This document shows, piece after piece, positions 33,420 through 41,808 of a DNA stretch of 48,404 nt; the first letter of the stretch is position 1; each line of letters begins with the position of its first letter. Made by a program: the position numbers and the translations under genes. The stretch is from JAKJGA01 sp029554345 (GTDB lineage: Bacteria > Spirochaetota > UBA4802 > JAFGJZ01): assembly GCA_035395685.1 (NCBI GenBank), contig DAOPBR010000018.1, forward strand, positions 1 to 48,404. The letters run 5' to 3'. Under the pieces are notes generated by a model. It was not told the origin of the DNA, searched no databases, and saw only the letters and a list, made by a program, of their open reading frames with translations.

Positions 33420-34109
33420 TTATTGTTCTTTAATGAGTTTTTTTAAGGCTTCTTCGGTTGTCAGTATTTCAACACCGAGACATGAGAAATCCAGTATCTT
33501 GTTGTTTCTGCCTTCGTCGGTTTTTGTAACAACAGCATCTTTTATTACAGAGATTTTATACTTTCTGTTGAGCGCTCCCTTTATGGTTTTGTCGACGCAG
33601 TATTCAGCATCGGCACCGGCAATATAGAGATGGTTGATTTTATTTTTAACAAGAAAATCATTAAGATCTTTATTTGAAAATGAATCCGAGATATGTTTGG
33701 TAAAAAAATTGTTGCCTTCAATTTTAATCCGTTTGTCGATTTTAGCGCCTTCTTCTCCGTGACGCAATGCGTTTTTTGTGATAAACATGATAATCGGATT
33801 ATCACTTTCAAATTCGTGAAGAATATAGACAGTTTCAGCTCTTTTCGTGCTGATTATTCTGTTGATATTTTCTATAGCTTCATCAGACTGAGCTGTGTTT
33901 GTGGCTATTTTTCCGTCAGGAAGCGTGATATCATTCTGAAGATCAATGACAAGCAAAGCTTCTTTTTCTTTTCCGTAATCTGAAATCTTATCACCTGTTG
34001 TTACTGCAGAAGTTTTTTTTATCCAGCTTCCGACATACAAAAACAGAGACGCCCCTGAGATGACCAAGACTCCGAGTAAAATAAAGAATATTTTTAGTAT
34101 CTTTTTCAT
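33420..34109 (-). CDS. Membrane-anchored isochorismatase-like cysteine hydrolase
   Basis: A 229-residue protein. Residues 5-28 form an N-terminal membrane anchor. The cysteine-hydrolase domain has the catalytic Asp in LLVIDLQNDIT, the Lys in FFTKHISDSF and the nucleophile in AGADAEYCVDKTIKGALNR. The family includes isochorismatases, nicotinamidases and N-carbamoyl hydrolases; the substrate cannot be told here. Attachment to the membrane is less common in this family. AAGGGGG precedes the ATG. It is the first gene of a two-gene unit with the acetyltransferase. Confidence 0.88.
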   Translation of the reverse strand: MKKILKIFFILLGVLVISGASLFLYVGSWIKKTSAVTTGDKISDYGKEKEALLVIDLQNDITLPDGKIATNTAQSDEAIENINRIISTKRAETVYILHEFESDNPIIMFITKNALRHGEEGAKIDKRIKIEGNNFFTKHISDSFSNKDLNDFLVKNKINHLYIAGADAEYCVDKTIKGALNRKYKISVIKDAVVTKTDEGRNNKILDFSCLGVEILTTEEALKKLIKEQ

Positions 34110-34184
34110 AATTTCCCCCTTCTAAAAGCTTTATGTCTTTTAATTATGAAATTAATGGACTTTCCTGCAAGAGGGCTGTTTTTA

Positions 34185-34652
34185 TCAATTCTTTTTGATT
34201 ATTTTTGAAATTATTTCATCAGCTCTTTCTATATACATTGCATAGTGAATTTTCATGTGTGAAAAATAATCATCCACGAGAAATCCGAGTGATTTGTTTC
34301 CTTCGGATGTTTTCCATTCATTATTTAAGTTTTCCGGATCAATGTTTTCGATAAGATGTATGATGAAATCATTGTAATGCTTCCAGAACGAAAAAAGAAA
34401 TTCATCGTCAAGGTCATTAACTTTTGAAATTTTTGACCAGTCTTCTGCGTCATAATATGGAAAAGTTATTTCTTTATCTGTTTGAAGACGTATAAAACGC
34501 TGATGATTGTTTGAAGCAGAATCTATAAGATGACCGATCATTTCTTTTAAAGTCCATTTGTCTTCATCTATTCGGATAGAAGATATATCTTTATATCTTT
34601 TCATCAGATCAAGAAAACTACTGATTAATTCTCGGTATCCTTGTAACTGCAT
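34185..34652 (-). CDS. DinB-like four-helix metalloprotein
   Basis: A 155-residue protein with the DinB/YfiT helix-bundle plan: RIDEDKWTLKEMIGHLIDSASNNHQRF, then YDAEDW, and DDYFSHMKIHYAMYIERADE. The three histidines (GHL, SHM, IHY) can form the family's metal site. Members act as thiol-dependent transferases or have unknown roles. GGAGG precedes the ATG. It appears to be transcribed alone. Confidence 0.85.
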   Translation of the reverse strand: MQLQGYRELISSFLDLMKRYKDISSIRIDEDKWTLKEMIGHLIDSASNNHQRFIRLQTDKEITFPYYDAEDWSKISKVNDLDDEFLFSFWKHYNDFIIHLIENIDPENLNNEWKTSEGNKSLGFLVDDYFSHMKIHYAMYIERADEIISKIIKKN

Positions 34653-34729
34653 AAATTTCCTCCAGCGGATGAGTTATATCAGGATAATGTTAAATTTTTG
34701 AAGATTCAGGCAAGTCTATTTCATTGTTA

Positions 34730-34755
34730 AAAAAAACTGCCGGTAATACCGGCAG
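34730..34755 (-). terminator. Rho-independent terminator of the feo-porin operon
   Basis: CTGCCGG (34737-34743), loop TAATA within it, CCGGCAG (34749-34755). On the minus strand a run of seven T follows. Confidence 0.88.
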
Positions 34756-34792
34756 CAAAAAATATGAGTAATGTTATTGGATTACGTTGGGA

Positions 34793-36073
34793 TTAAAGCG
34801 TGTATGTCATTCCGAGAATTCCGTAGTATGAATTCTGTTTATCCTGAACTCCGCCGAATTCGTAAAACTTGCTGCTTGAAAGAAAAGCCCCTTCGGTAAA
34901 AATTGATGATTCAGGACTTAGAGAGTAACTAATGTTTGCATCTATCTCAACACCCATTCTTTTACTCCATCCAGAAGGAGCTTTCATTGCTGAAACATAA
35001 GCGCCTTGAAGTTTTGCAGAAAAATCTCCGTAACTGCCTTCGAAAGATAATCCGGCGGCATAGTATCCAGGTGCGAGATCTGATTCTCCGTCTCCGTCTG
35101 TATCAATACCGTACTTTCCAGCATTTGTTACATCTGTTATTGAACTGAAAGAGCCGCCGTCTTCGACGATATAAAGTCTGAAGTTATTGATACCGGCTCC
35201 TGTTCCGTCTATTGTTGAAAAAAGAAAAGATTCATTTTTGTCAGCCGTTGTTGAATTATCGCCTGATACGGCAGTGAAAAATGCGCCGATTTTAATACCT
35301 TCTATGGGAGTAAAATACGGAGCGGCATCAAATGCGTAACCTCTGTATTTTATATCTTCGACTTTGTCTTTTCCGGAAGCGAATGCACCTGTAAAATCAA
35401 CTCCGGCAGATCCAAAAACCAGATTTGCATTAATAGCTCCGATATAGCCCGTGCTGTCGCGGAACTGCCCGTCTGAATTTGCCTTTGTTCTTGTTACGAA
35501 AAAACCCGGTTTTAATTTTGATTCACCCAGGTTTATGAAACCGTCAAACCAGAAAATAGAAGAGTCATCGCTGTTTTTGTTATAATCTCCTTCATAGGTT
35601 TTAACATAGAAGGCGTTGAATCCGGTTTTTTCCGATTCATAAGAAAAACCGGCAAGCGGAGCATTATCTCCGAATACCATACCGTAGTCGAGTTCAGCAA
35701 TTCCCGCTTTTATTGAAAGACCCGGAAGAGACTGAATGGAAGTTTTAAAATAAGCTTCAGCTACTTCAAGACGTATTTTCCCTCCGCCTAGTCCGACATC
35801 CTCGGAAGTATCAGCGTTTTCAGACGGATTAACACCGTAAAGGCCATTATATTCAAGCGACAAAACTCCTTCAACGATTCCTTTTTTAATTGAAATGGAA
35901 GGTGCGAACTGAATTGCGGAATAAGATCCATTTTCATTTTTTACCGTGGATTTATAAGTTGTACCGTAAAATATTCCTTCTGCAGAAAATGAAACTTCTA
36001 CAGGTTTTTGTGCTTCAGCAAAAACTGACGTGCTGAAAACCGCGGCAGCTGCCGTCATAATGATCTTTCTCAT
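34793..36073 (-). CDS. Outer-membrane beta-barrel (porin-like) in the feo operon
   Basis: A 426-residue protein with a signal peptide (MRKIIMTAAAAVFSTSVFAEA, cut after FA-E-A) and many alternating amphipathic strands typical of a porin (VSFSAEGIFYGTTYK, VEGVLSLEYNGLYG, GSYGDFSAKLQGAYVSAM). The end YYGILGMTYTL fits a C-terminal barrel strand, although it lacks a terminal Phe. AAGGAG stands 7 nt before the ATG inside the end of the Cys-rich gene, only 1 nt after its stop, so it is the fourth gene of the feo operon. I infer an outer-membrane route for Fe(II) or another divalent metal. Confidence 0.8.
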   Translation of the reverse strand: MRKIIMTAAAAVFSTSVFAEAQKPVEVSFSAEGIFYGTTYKSTVKNENGSYSAIQFAPSISIKKGIVEGVLSLEYNGLYGVNPSENADTSEDVGLGGGKIRLEVAEAYFKTSIQSLPGLSIKAGIAELDYGMVFGDNAPLAGFSYESEKTGFNAFYVKTYEGDYNKNSDDSSIFWFDGFINLGESKLKPGFFVTRTKANSDGQFRDSTGYIGAINANLVFGSAGVDFTGAFASGKDKVEDIKYRGYAFDAAPYFTPIEGIKIGAFFTAVSGDNSTTADKNESFLFSTIDGTGAGINNFRLYIVEDGGSFSSITDVTNAGKYGIDTDGDGESDLAPGYYAAGLSFEGSYGDFSAKLQGAYVSAMKAPSGWSKRMGVEIDANISYSLSPESSIFTEGAFLSSSKFYEFGGVQDKQNSYYGILGMTYTL

Positions 36074-36074
36074 T

Positions 36075-36236
36075 TTAATTCTCCTTTAATTTATTGTCAT
36101 CGCATGAGTTCTTTCCGCAAGAGCAGTGAGAACACGCGCATTTCGCCGAGTCTTTTTTCTTTCCGAATATTTTAATAAGAAGAAGAATCGTGGCCGCTGA
36201 AAAAAGTACTATCATGATCAGAATTTCAGCATTCAT
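36075..36236 (-). CDS. FeoB-associated Cys-rich membrane peptide
   Basis: A 53-residue protein: one membrane helix (MNAEILIMIVLFSAATILLL) and a short cytoplasmic tail with KCACSHCSCGKNSC, five cysteines. Such peptides are common next to feoB and are taken as FeoC substitutes, perhaps handling iron or redox control. The start overlaps the feoB stop by ATGA (36233-36236), and GGAGG lies upstream in feoB. The porin gene follows after 1 nt. Confidence 0.85.
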   Translation of the reverse strand: MNAEILIMIVLFSAATILLLIKIFGKKKDSAKCACSHCSCGKNSCDDNKLKEN

Positions 36237-38599
36237 TGTTTATCCTCCTCGACTTCTTTGAATTTTGGAAGTATGAGCTTGAAAGTTATAATTAACAGAA
36301 GGCATGCAATCGAAGCGAAAATAATCCAGAACAAGCTGTATCCGGTAGTTATCTGATAGAAAAGAACCGCAACAATCCATGCGAGAACTGTAAGATATGC
36401 TGCAACTCCGAAAGCAAACTTGAGACTTGTTTCTCTTTTAATTGCCCCGAAAGCGGCAACACATGGAAAGTAAATCAGTACGAAAAGAAGATAGGCATAA
36501 GCCTGCATGCTTCCCTTGCTGAAATTAATGCGCATGGAGGCGAAAATTCCTTCATCAGCCTCAAGTTCTTCTGCGGCGGCTTTTTCGTCGCCTGTTGAGT
36601 CAATTGCTCCTAAACCAAGAGGGTCTGAAAAAGAATCGAAAACTCCGGAAAGATTTTCAGGAATTGTTGAGAGTGATTCTTTTAGAGACTCAGTCAGTGA
36701 AAAACTTTTCTCTTCTTCCTGAGCGGAGTCAATTAGTTCTTCAGAATTTTCAGATGAGCCGGCAATATTCTCAGGAGTTTCCTCTGAAGCTTGTTCGGTC
36801 GCTGCCGAAGAATTCGCGGAATACAGCGAATTAAGTGTTCCGACTACTGCTTCCTTTGCAAAGATTCCGGTAAAAATTCCGACTGTTGCAGGCCAGTTAT
36901 CCTCTTCAATTCCCATAGGAGAGAATACAGGTGTAATCTTTTTGCTTATTGAAGAAAGTACGGATTTATCTGTATCTTCGTTTCCGAAACTGCCGTCTGT
37001 TCCTATTGAATTAAGAAACGAGAGAATTATTACTATTGTAATAATTGCAGATCCGGCACGGAGTACGAAGAGTTTAAGTCTGTTCCATGTGTGAATCAAT
37101 ATATGCTTCAAACGCGGAAGATGATACGGCGGAAGCTCCATTATAAAATGCGATGCTTCACCTTTCATGATTGTTTTGGTGAGAAGGAATCCAGTAAGAA
37201 CTGATAGAATTATTCCGGTTAAATATAGAGAAAATACCATCACTCCCGATGATGCAGGAAAGAATGCGGCACCGAAAAGAACATATACGGGAAGCCTTGC
37301 TCCGCACGACATGAAAGGACTCATGAAAATTGTTAACATTCTGTCTTTTTTAGATTCAAGAGTTCGGGTGGACATTATTGCAGGAACGGTGCATCCGAAA
37401 CCGACAATCATTGATACAAATGCTTTTCCGGGTAGTCCGAGAAATCTCATGAAACGGTCAACGACAAACGCCGCTCTTGCCATATAGCCGGAATCTTCAA
37501 GAATCGAAAGACCGAAGAACATGGCAAAAAGAATCGGAACAAATGTCGCTACGGTCTGAATGCCGCCGCCGATGCCTTTGGCGAGAAAAGTGATGAGGAT
37601 GTCCGATGCTCCTGCTTTTCCAAGAAGCTGCGCGACGCCGTCTACGAAAACTGCGCCGAAAGTTAAGTCAAAAAAATCAATAAATGCTCCGCCCACACTG
37701 ATTGCAAACCAGAAGAGAAGATACATTGCGAACAAAAAAAGCGGAATTCCTAAAAACCGGTTAAGTGCGATAGAGTCGAGTTTTGAAGTAAAGGAATAAC
37801 TTATTCCTGTTTTCTTGATTACATCGGATGATATTCCGTGAATGTAAGCGTACCTGCTGTCAGCGCTTATCATGTCTATTTTTTCGCCGAGTTTTTTCTC
37901 AATTCTCAATTTGTGATCTGTCAAATCCGTTAATAATTCAGTTTTAATGTCGCCTGAAGAAAAAGATCCTTCCAGAAAACCTACTGCCTTGAATCTTGAA
38001 GCTGTTTTGTTTTTAAAGAATGTTTCCGTTTTTGTAATCAGGCTTTCCATTTCTTCCGGATAAGAAATACGGAATGAAGAAGGTTTGATTTTTCCTATGT
38101 TTCCGGTGATGAATTCAGCTAATGATTTTACATCTTTTTTGTCCGTGGCAGTCATTGCGATTACAGGTATGCCGAGGTGTTTAGAAAGATGATCGGTGTC
38201 AATAGTCATTTTTTTTCTGCTGACTATGTCCATCATGTTGATAACCGCAATTACCGGAATGTTCATTTCGAGAAGATATGTTGTCAGAAAAAGATTTCTT
38301 TCAAAATTCGTTCCGTCAATTATATTGACTACAAGATCTGCTTCAAATGACAGAAGATAGTCCCGTGCGGCTTTTTCATCTTCTGAAGATGCAGAGAGAG
38401 AATAAATTCCGGGGAGATCGACTACCGTAATTTCGCCGGAAGAAGTTCTCATAGTTCCTTCTTTTTTTTCAACGGTAACTCCCGGCCAGTTTCCAATTCT
38501 TTGATTCGCGCCTGTAAGCGAATTGAATAGAGTTGTTTTTCCGCAGTTGGGATTTCCTGCAATGGCGATTACTTTTCCGCCTGTTTTTTTATCAGTCAT
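36233..38599 (-). CDS. feoB: Ferrous iron transport protein B
   Basis: A 788-residue inner-membrane Fe(II) transporter with an N-terminal GTPase: G1 AGNPNCGKTTLFNSLTG, G2 region NWPGVTVEKKEG, G3 DLPGIYSLS, G4 INMMD. The gate motifs in the membrane part are VGFGCTVPAIM, MSPFMSCGARLPVYVLF and, after the loop, FTGIFAKEAVVGTLNSLY. Between the last two membrane blocks lies an acidic, Ser/Glu-rich insertion of about 75 residues. A GTG at 38605 is in frame, but GAGGAGG fits the ATG at 38599, 8 nt inside feoA. Confidence 0.96.
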   Translation of the reverse strand: MTDKKTGGKVIAIAGNPNCGKTTLFNSLTGANQRIGNWPGVTVEKKEGTMRTSSGEITVVDLPGIYSLSASSEDEKAARDYLLSFEADLVVNIIDGTNFERNLFLTTYLLEMNIPVIAVINMMDIVSRKKMTIDTDHLSKHLGIPVIAMTATDKKDVKSLAEFITGNIGKIKPSSFRISYPEEMESLITKTETFFKNKTASRFKAVGFLEGSFSSGDIKTELLTDLTDHKLRIEKKLGEKIDMISADSRYAYIHGISSDVIKKTGISYSFTSKLDSIALNRFLGIPLFLFAMYLLFWFAISVGGAFIDFFDLTFGAVFVDGVAQLLGKAGASDILITFLAKGIGGGIQTVATFVPILFAMFFGLSILEDSGYMARAAFVVDRFMRFLGLPGKAFVSMIVGFGCTVPAIMSTRTLESKKDRMLTIFMSPFMSCGARLPVYVLFGAAFFPASSGVMVFSLYLTGIILSVLTGFLLTKTIMKGEASHFIMELPPYHLPRLKHILIHTWNRLKLFVLRAGSAIITIVIILSFLNSIGTDGSFGNEDTDKSVLSSISKKITPVFSPMGIEEDNWPATVGIFTGIFAKEAVVGTLNSLYSANSSAATEQASEETPENIAGSSENSEELIDSAQEEEKSFSLTESLKESLSTIPENLSGVFDSFSDPLGLGAIDSTGDEKAAAEELEADEGIFASMRINFSKGSMQAYAYLLFVLIYFPCVAAFGAIKRETSLKFAFGVAAYLTVLAWIVAVLFYQITTGYSLFWIIFASIACLLLIITFKLILPKFKEVEEDKQ

Positions 38600-38834
38600 T
38601 TTCACGCCTCCTCAATTCAAGAACGTCCGCTTCCGCTTTGCGGAGAGAAAGTTTATAGCCTCTCACTGTGAGTTCGACAGGATCACCGAGAGGAGCAGTT
38701 TTGGAAACCGTTATAACCGTTCCTTTGGTGAGGCCCATAGATAATAGTTTTTTTCTGTATGAAGAATCGGATGATTCATATCCGGTGATTTCTCCCGATT
38801 CTCCGACTGAAAAATCCTTGATTTTCAGTTCCAT
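38592..38834 (-). CDS. feoA: Ferrous iron transport protein A
   Basis: An 80-residue SH3-like cytoplasmic protein that assists FeoB. It has the family pattern SSYRKKLLSMGLTKGTVITVSKTAPLGDPVELTVRGYKLSLRKAEAD. It is the first gene of the operon, directly behind the palindromic operators. GGAGG precedes the ATG. Confidence 0.95.
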   Translation of the reverse strand: MELKIKDFSVGESGEITGYESSDSSYRKKLLSMGLTKGTVITVSKTAPLGDPVELTVRGYKLSLRKAEADVLELRRREND

Positions 38835-38856
38835 TATGCCTCCTGAATATGTTAAG

Positions 38857-38922
38857 TCTAATAATATTAGATAAGCCTAACATATATGTTAGCCAGTACT
38901 AACAATGAGCGATTTTTGTCAA
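38857..38922 (-). promoter_or_regulatory. feo promoter region with palindromic iron-repressor sites
   Basis: GCCTAACATA (38875-38884) and TATGTTAGCC (38885-38894) form a 20-bp palindrome with one mismatch pair. TCTAATAATATTAGA (38857-38871) is a second near-palindrome. A GTTAG/CTAAC pair lies further upstream (38889-38902). On the minus strand TTGACA is at 38922-38917, but its -10 is unclear. TTAG/CTAA half-sites are typical of DtxR/IdeR-type repressors; a Fur-family protein is possible. Confidence 0.55.
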
Positions 38923-38982
38923 GGCAAAAAGAAATTGATGTTTGATTAGAATTTTAATATCAGAGCAGAGAAGTAATAGTTG

Positions 38983-39017
38983 CAGCAAAGCACAGTTAGA
39001 AATACTGTACTTTGCTG
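38983..39017 (-). terminator. Hairpin downstream of the Ntn hydrolase gene
   Basis: CAGCAAAGCACAGT (38983-38996) pairs with ACTGTACTTTGCTG (39004-39017), one mismatch. No T run follows, so termination is uncertain. It separates the hydrolase gene from the feo promoter. Confidence 0.45.
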
Positions 39018-39065
39018 ATTCTGTTAGACTTTAGTCTTCTTGAGAATGTCCATTATTTTGGTCAG

Positions 39066-40181
39066 TTATATATTACTCCAGATTGAAGGATCGGCTAGTT
39101 CATCAGGAAGTTTGGCTTCATAATGTGTTTCATTCTGTTCACTTGACAGATCAAAACTGTGCCATTCATTCACTTGAGGCGAGCCGAAGCATATATCTGC
39201 TCTGCATTCGTCTAGATCGAAAATCAGCGACCATAATGTTCCTAACGTTTCTGAATAATGATGGCAGGCAACACCTTCGGGCATTTTGTCAGAAAGAATT
39301 TCTTTAATGTCTGAATACGATACTTTTGGAATAGATTTATTTATCCGTTTATCAATCGCGTCATAGCGCTTAATGGAATGTTTCATTCTTCTTGTTGTTT
39401 CTTGAGCCATTCCATTAAGCGTGAAATGATTGGTTGAATGAATGTATTGTTTCTTTGATTCTATGTTTATGTGATGAATTTCTTTTTTCCCGCATGCGAT
39501 TTCTGCAAGAGCTGCCCTTCCGGTTTTATCGGCGATTATCAGATTAAGATAAAATGAAACCGGAGTAGTCATAACAGTTTCAATGGCTTCTTCTGTAGTC
39601 TTGCAGTTTTCGAGAATTGTTCTAATTAATGCCCAGAACTTAATTCCTTCGGCGGATATTTCGCGCATAGGAGCCCCTGCGCTCATTGTTACTGAAAGAC
39701 CATGTTCATTGATTCCGTCAATGCGCCCCAGCATTATGCATGAAAAACCCAGGTGAGCGGCTTTTCCTTTTACCTTTGTCGTACATAGTCTGAAGTCATC
39801 CTGTGTGTCGTTCCATTCGTAACTTCTGCCGACCATGGTATGACCGTTTTCAGTTATTTCCGGAAGAAGAGCGAAATGACTGCAGTTGCCTTTCGGTGTA
39901 TGAGTGAAAGCATAATATACTATTTCACGCGGATGAACTTTTAGAACTTCAGACATTCCTTCTATTTCTGTGTTTATTCCAGGACAGTATTTATCGAAAA
40001 AATTAACTGCTTCGGCATAATCCTTGTCGCTAAGTTTTCCTTTGCCGGAAGGGGGAGAGGTGTACCATTTTACGAATTCCGGAACTGTAAGCAGTTCTTT
40101 GCCTTGCTTTTTCCCTATTTCATAATGATTTCCTTCAAGAATTACATGCTTGAATTTTTTTGTTTTTACGGATGTTTCCAT
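39066..40181 (-). CDS. C45-family Ntn hydrolase (acyl-CoA:6-APA acyltransferase-like)
   Basis: A 371-residue protein of the acyltransferase/C45 peptidase family: EGNHYEIGKKQGKELL at the N-terminus, then the autoproteolysis site GNCSHFALLPEITENGHTMVGRSYEW with Cys (about residue 100) as the new N-terminal nucleophile, then LGRIDGINEHGLSVTMSAGAP and STNHFTLNGM. These enzymes cut themselves and then hydrolyse or transfer linear amides (penicillin side chains, bile salts, N-acyl amino acids). No signal peptide is seen, so it acts in the cytoplasm. The substrate is unknown. Confidence 0.88.
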   Translation of the reverse strand: METSVKTKKFKHVILEGNHYEIGKKQGKELLTVPEFVKWYTSPPSGKGKLSDKDYAEAVNFFDKYCPGINTEIEGMSEVLKVHPREIVYYAFTHTPKGNCSHFALLPEITENGHTMVGRSYEWNDTQDDFRLCTTKVKGKAAHLGFSCIMLGRIDGINEHGLSVTMSAGAPMREISAEGIKFWALIRTILENCKTTEEAIETVMTTPVSFYLNLIIADKTGRAALAEIACGKKEIHHINIESKKQYIHSTNHFTLNGMAQETTRRMKHSIKRYDAIDKRINKSIPKVSYSDIKEILSDKMPEGVACHHYSETLGTLWSLIFDLDECRADICFGSPQVNEWHSFDLSSEQNETHYEAKLPDELADPSIWSNI

Positions 40182-40273
40182 TTGTTTCTCCTGATGATTA
40201 TTAAATTAGAGTATCAAAATTGCAGAAAAGAATCTTGACTGTTATTGCTGTTTTTCCGTAAATTTTGACTTAT

Positions 40274-40558
40274 ATGAATAAAATCATAACAAAGAGCGTG
40301 GCTGAATGCCGTCCGGGCTGTGCTGCCTGTTGTATTGCCGTTTCAATATCATCGCCGATTCCGGGAATGCCGAATGGCAAAGAAGCAGGGGAAAGGTGCA
40401 TTCAGCTTGATGAGAATAATATGTGTATGCTTTTCGGTAAAACCGAAAGACCGAATGTGTGTTCCGGTCTTAAGCCTTCCTTTGAAATGTGCGGAAAATC
40501 AAATGCTGAGGCATTTGATTTTCTCGAAAATCTTGAAAGAGAAACGAATTCAAAGTAA
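40274..40558 (+). CDS. YkgJ-like cysteine cluster protein
   Basis: A 94-residue protein with CRPGCAACCIAV near the start, RCIQL, NMCMLFGKTERPNVCSGLKPS and MCG: the C-x3-C-x2-CC and later cysteines of the YkgJ zinc/iron-chelating family. The function of the family is not established. A TTG at 40265 is in frame; the ATG at 40274 is preferred by codon type, as neither has a Shine-Dalgarno. It converges with sppA, with 4 nt between the stops. Confidence 0.82.
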   Translation: MNKIITKSVAECRPGCAACCIAVSISSPIPGMPNGKEAGERCIQLDENNMCMLFGKTERPNVCSGLKPSFEMCGKSNAEAFDFLENLERETNSK

Positions 40559-40562
40559 CTAA

Positions 40563-41522
40563 TTAATCCTTCCAGAGATACATGAAGCGAGTGCCGTATT
40601 TAGAAGTAAACCAATCCATATCAATTGATAAAACATTAATGGTTCCTTCGTTCGTTATTGCTGCTCCGGCATAAACGTTAGGACGGTAGGAGTCGGGCCG
40701 TACATAAGTGATTATTTTAGCGCCTTCAATTCCTGCTGATTTTTCGGCTGAAGCTACAGCATCGTTAAAGTATCCGATTTCATCAATAAGTCCGTATTTG
40801 AGGGCATCTTTTGCGATAAAAATACGTCCGTCCGCAACTTTCCGCAGTTCCTGTTCTTTAAGATCTTTACGTGAATCAAGAATTACCTTTAGAAATCCTT
40901 CATACATAGCGTCGACAATTTGCTGAAAAAGATATTTTTCTTCATCATTCATGTTCTTGAAGAAACTGCCCATGGTTTTGTTTGCGCCTGACTTAACCGT
41001 TTCGTCTTCGATTCCTATTTTTCCCATCAGTTGCTTCATGCTCAGCTTTGAAATAAGTACTCCGATACTGCCAGTAATTGTTGTCGGATGAGCCATAACT
41101 TTGTCTCCGGTCATAGAGAGGTAATATCCTCCGGAAGCTGCCACTGAACCCATTAGTACAGTTACCGGTATAGAAGTGCGTTTCTTGAATAGTGTAATTT
41201 CATGATGAATGATGTCGCATGTAGTGACTTCTCCGCCGGGAGAATCTATCATAAGTATCAGTGCTTTTATGTTTTTGTCTCTTTCAGCGCAGTCAAGCTG
41301 TTCTTTTATGCTGGCAGTCAGAGGTATTTTGTCGGATGAATTAAACGGATTTCCGCTTGAAACAGAATCAGAAATTATGCCGTCTATGTGAATGACCAGT
41401 ATTTTTGAATCATTGCCGTTTCTTATAATATTTTCTCGGTAAGGCTGAAGATGTCTTGCTGTTGAAATTGAAATACAGCCTGTAGCTGATAATAAAATAA
41501 TTGCTGCGAGAATTTTTTTCAT
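40563..41522 (-). CDS. sppA: Signal peptide peptidase SppA (short form, lipoprotein)
   Basis: A 319-residue S49 serine protease that degrades cleaved signal peptides at the inner membrane. The catalytic Ser is in VLMGSVAASGGYYLS and the Lys in VKSGANKTMGS. LILMIDSPGGEV and HPTTITGSIGV are further family motifs. The N-terminus is a lipoprotein signal (LSATGCIS, Cys at residue 16), unusual for SppA, which is normally anchored by a helix. Only one protease domain is present, as in the short 36-kDa-type forms. Confidence 0.92.
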   Translation of the reverse strand: MKKILAAIILLSATGCISISTARHLQPYRENIIRNGNDSKILVIHIDGIISDSVSSGNPFNSSDKIPLTASIKEQLDCAERDKNIKALILMIDSPGGEVTTCDIIHHEITLFKKRTSIPVTVLMGSVAASGGYYLSMTGDKVMAHPTTITGSIGVLISKLSMKQLMGKIGIEDETVKSGANKTMGSFFKNMNDEEKYLFQQIVDAMYEGFLKVILDSRKDLKEQELRKVADGRIFIAKDALKYGLIDEIGYFNDAVASAEKSAGIEGAKIITYVRPDSYRPNVYAGAAITNEGTINVLSIDMDWFTSKYGTRFMYLWKD

Positions 41523-41808
41523 AAATAATACCAGTCTTATCTTGATTTGAATTTAATTTTAATAAAAAGTTACATTAAACGGATAATAAATAAAGCATTT
41601 AATCAGAAACACTTATAAGCAATTCTATATATCGGCATTTTCATCGCAAGTAAATGATAATGCAAACATTTTTTGGCAATGTGCCAATTCTTGTTTATCC
41701 TGAAAGTATTACCAAACATGATTTTAAAACGTTTAAGAATTCCGTAAGAAGAGATTTGTAAAGATAAAATCTGTTTGACTCTTTTATGCATGAAAGAATT
41801 ATTTCTTT
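41523..41808. other. Intergenic region without gene
   Basis: An AT-rich spacer of 286 bp between divergent sppA and oppF. The only open frame (62 codons, minus strand) has no ribosome site or recognisable motif. TTGACT at 41775-41780 and ATTATT at 41798-41803 form a promoter 34 nt from the oppF start codon. Confidence 0.5.

Noticed and set aside
41603..41791. 62-codon frame on the minus strand between sppA and oppF
   Set aside because: No ribosome site and no recognisable motif; it overlaps the oppF promoter.
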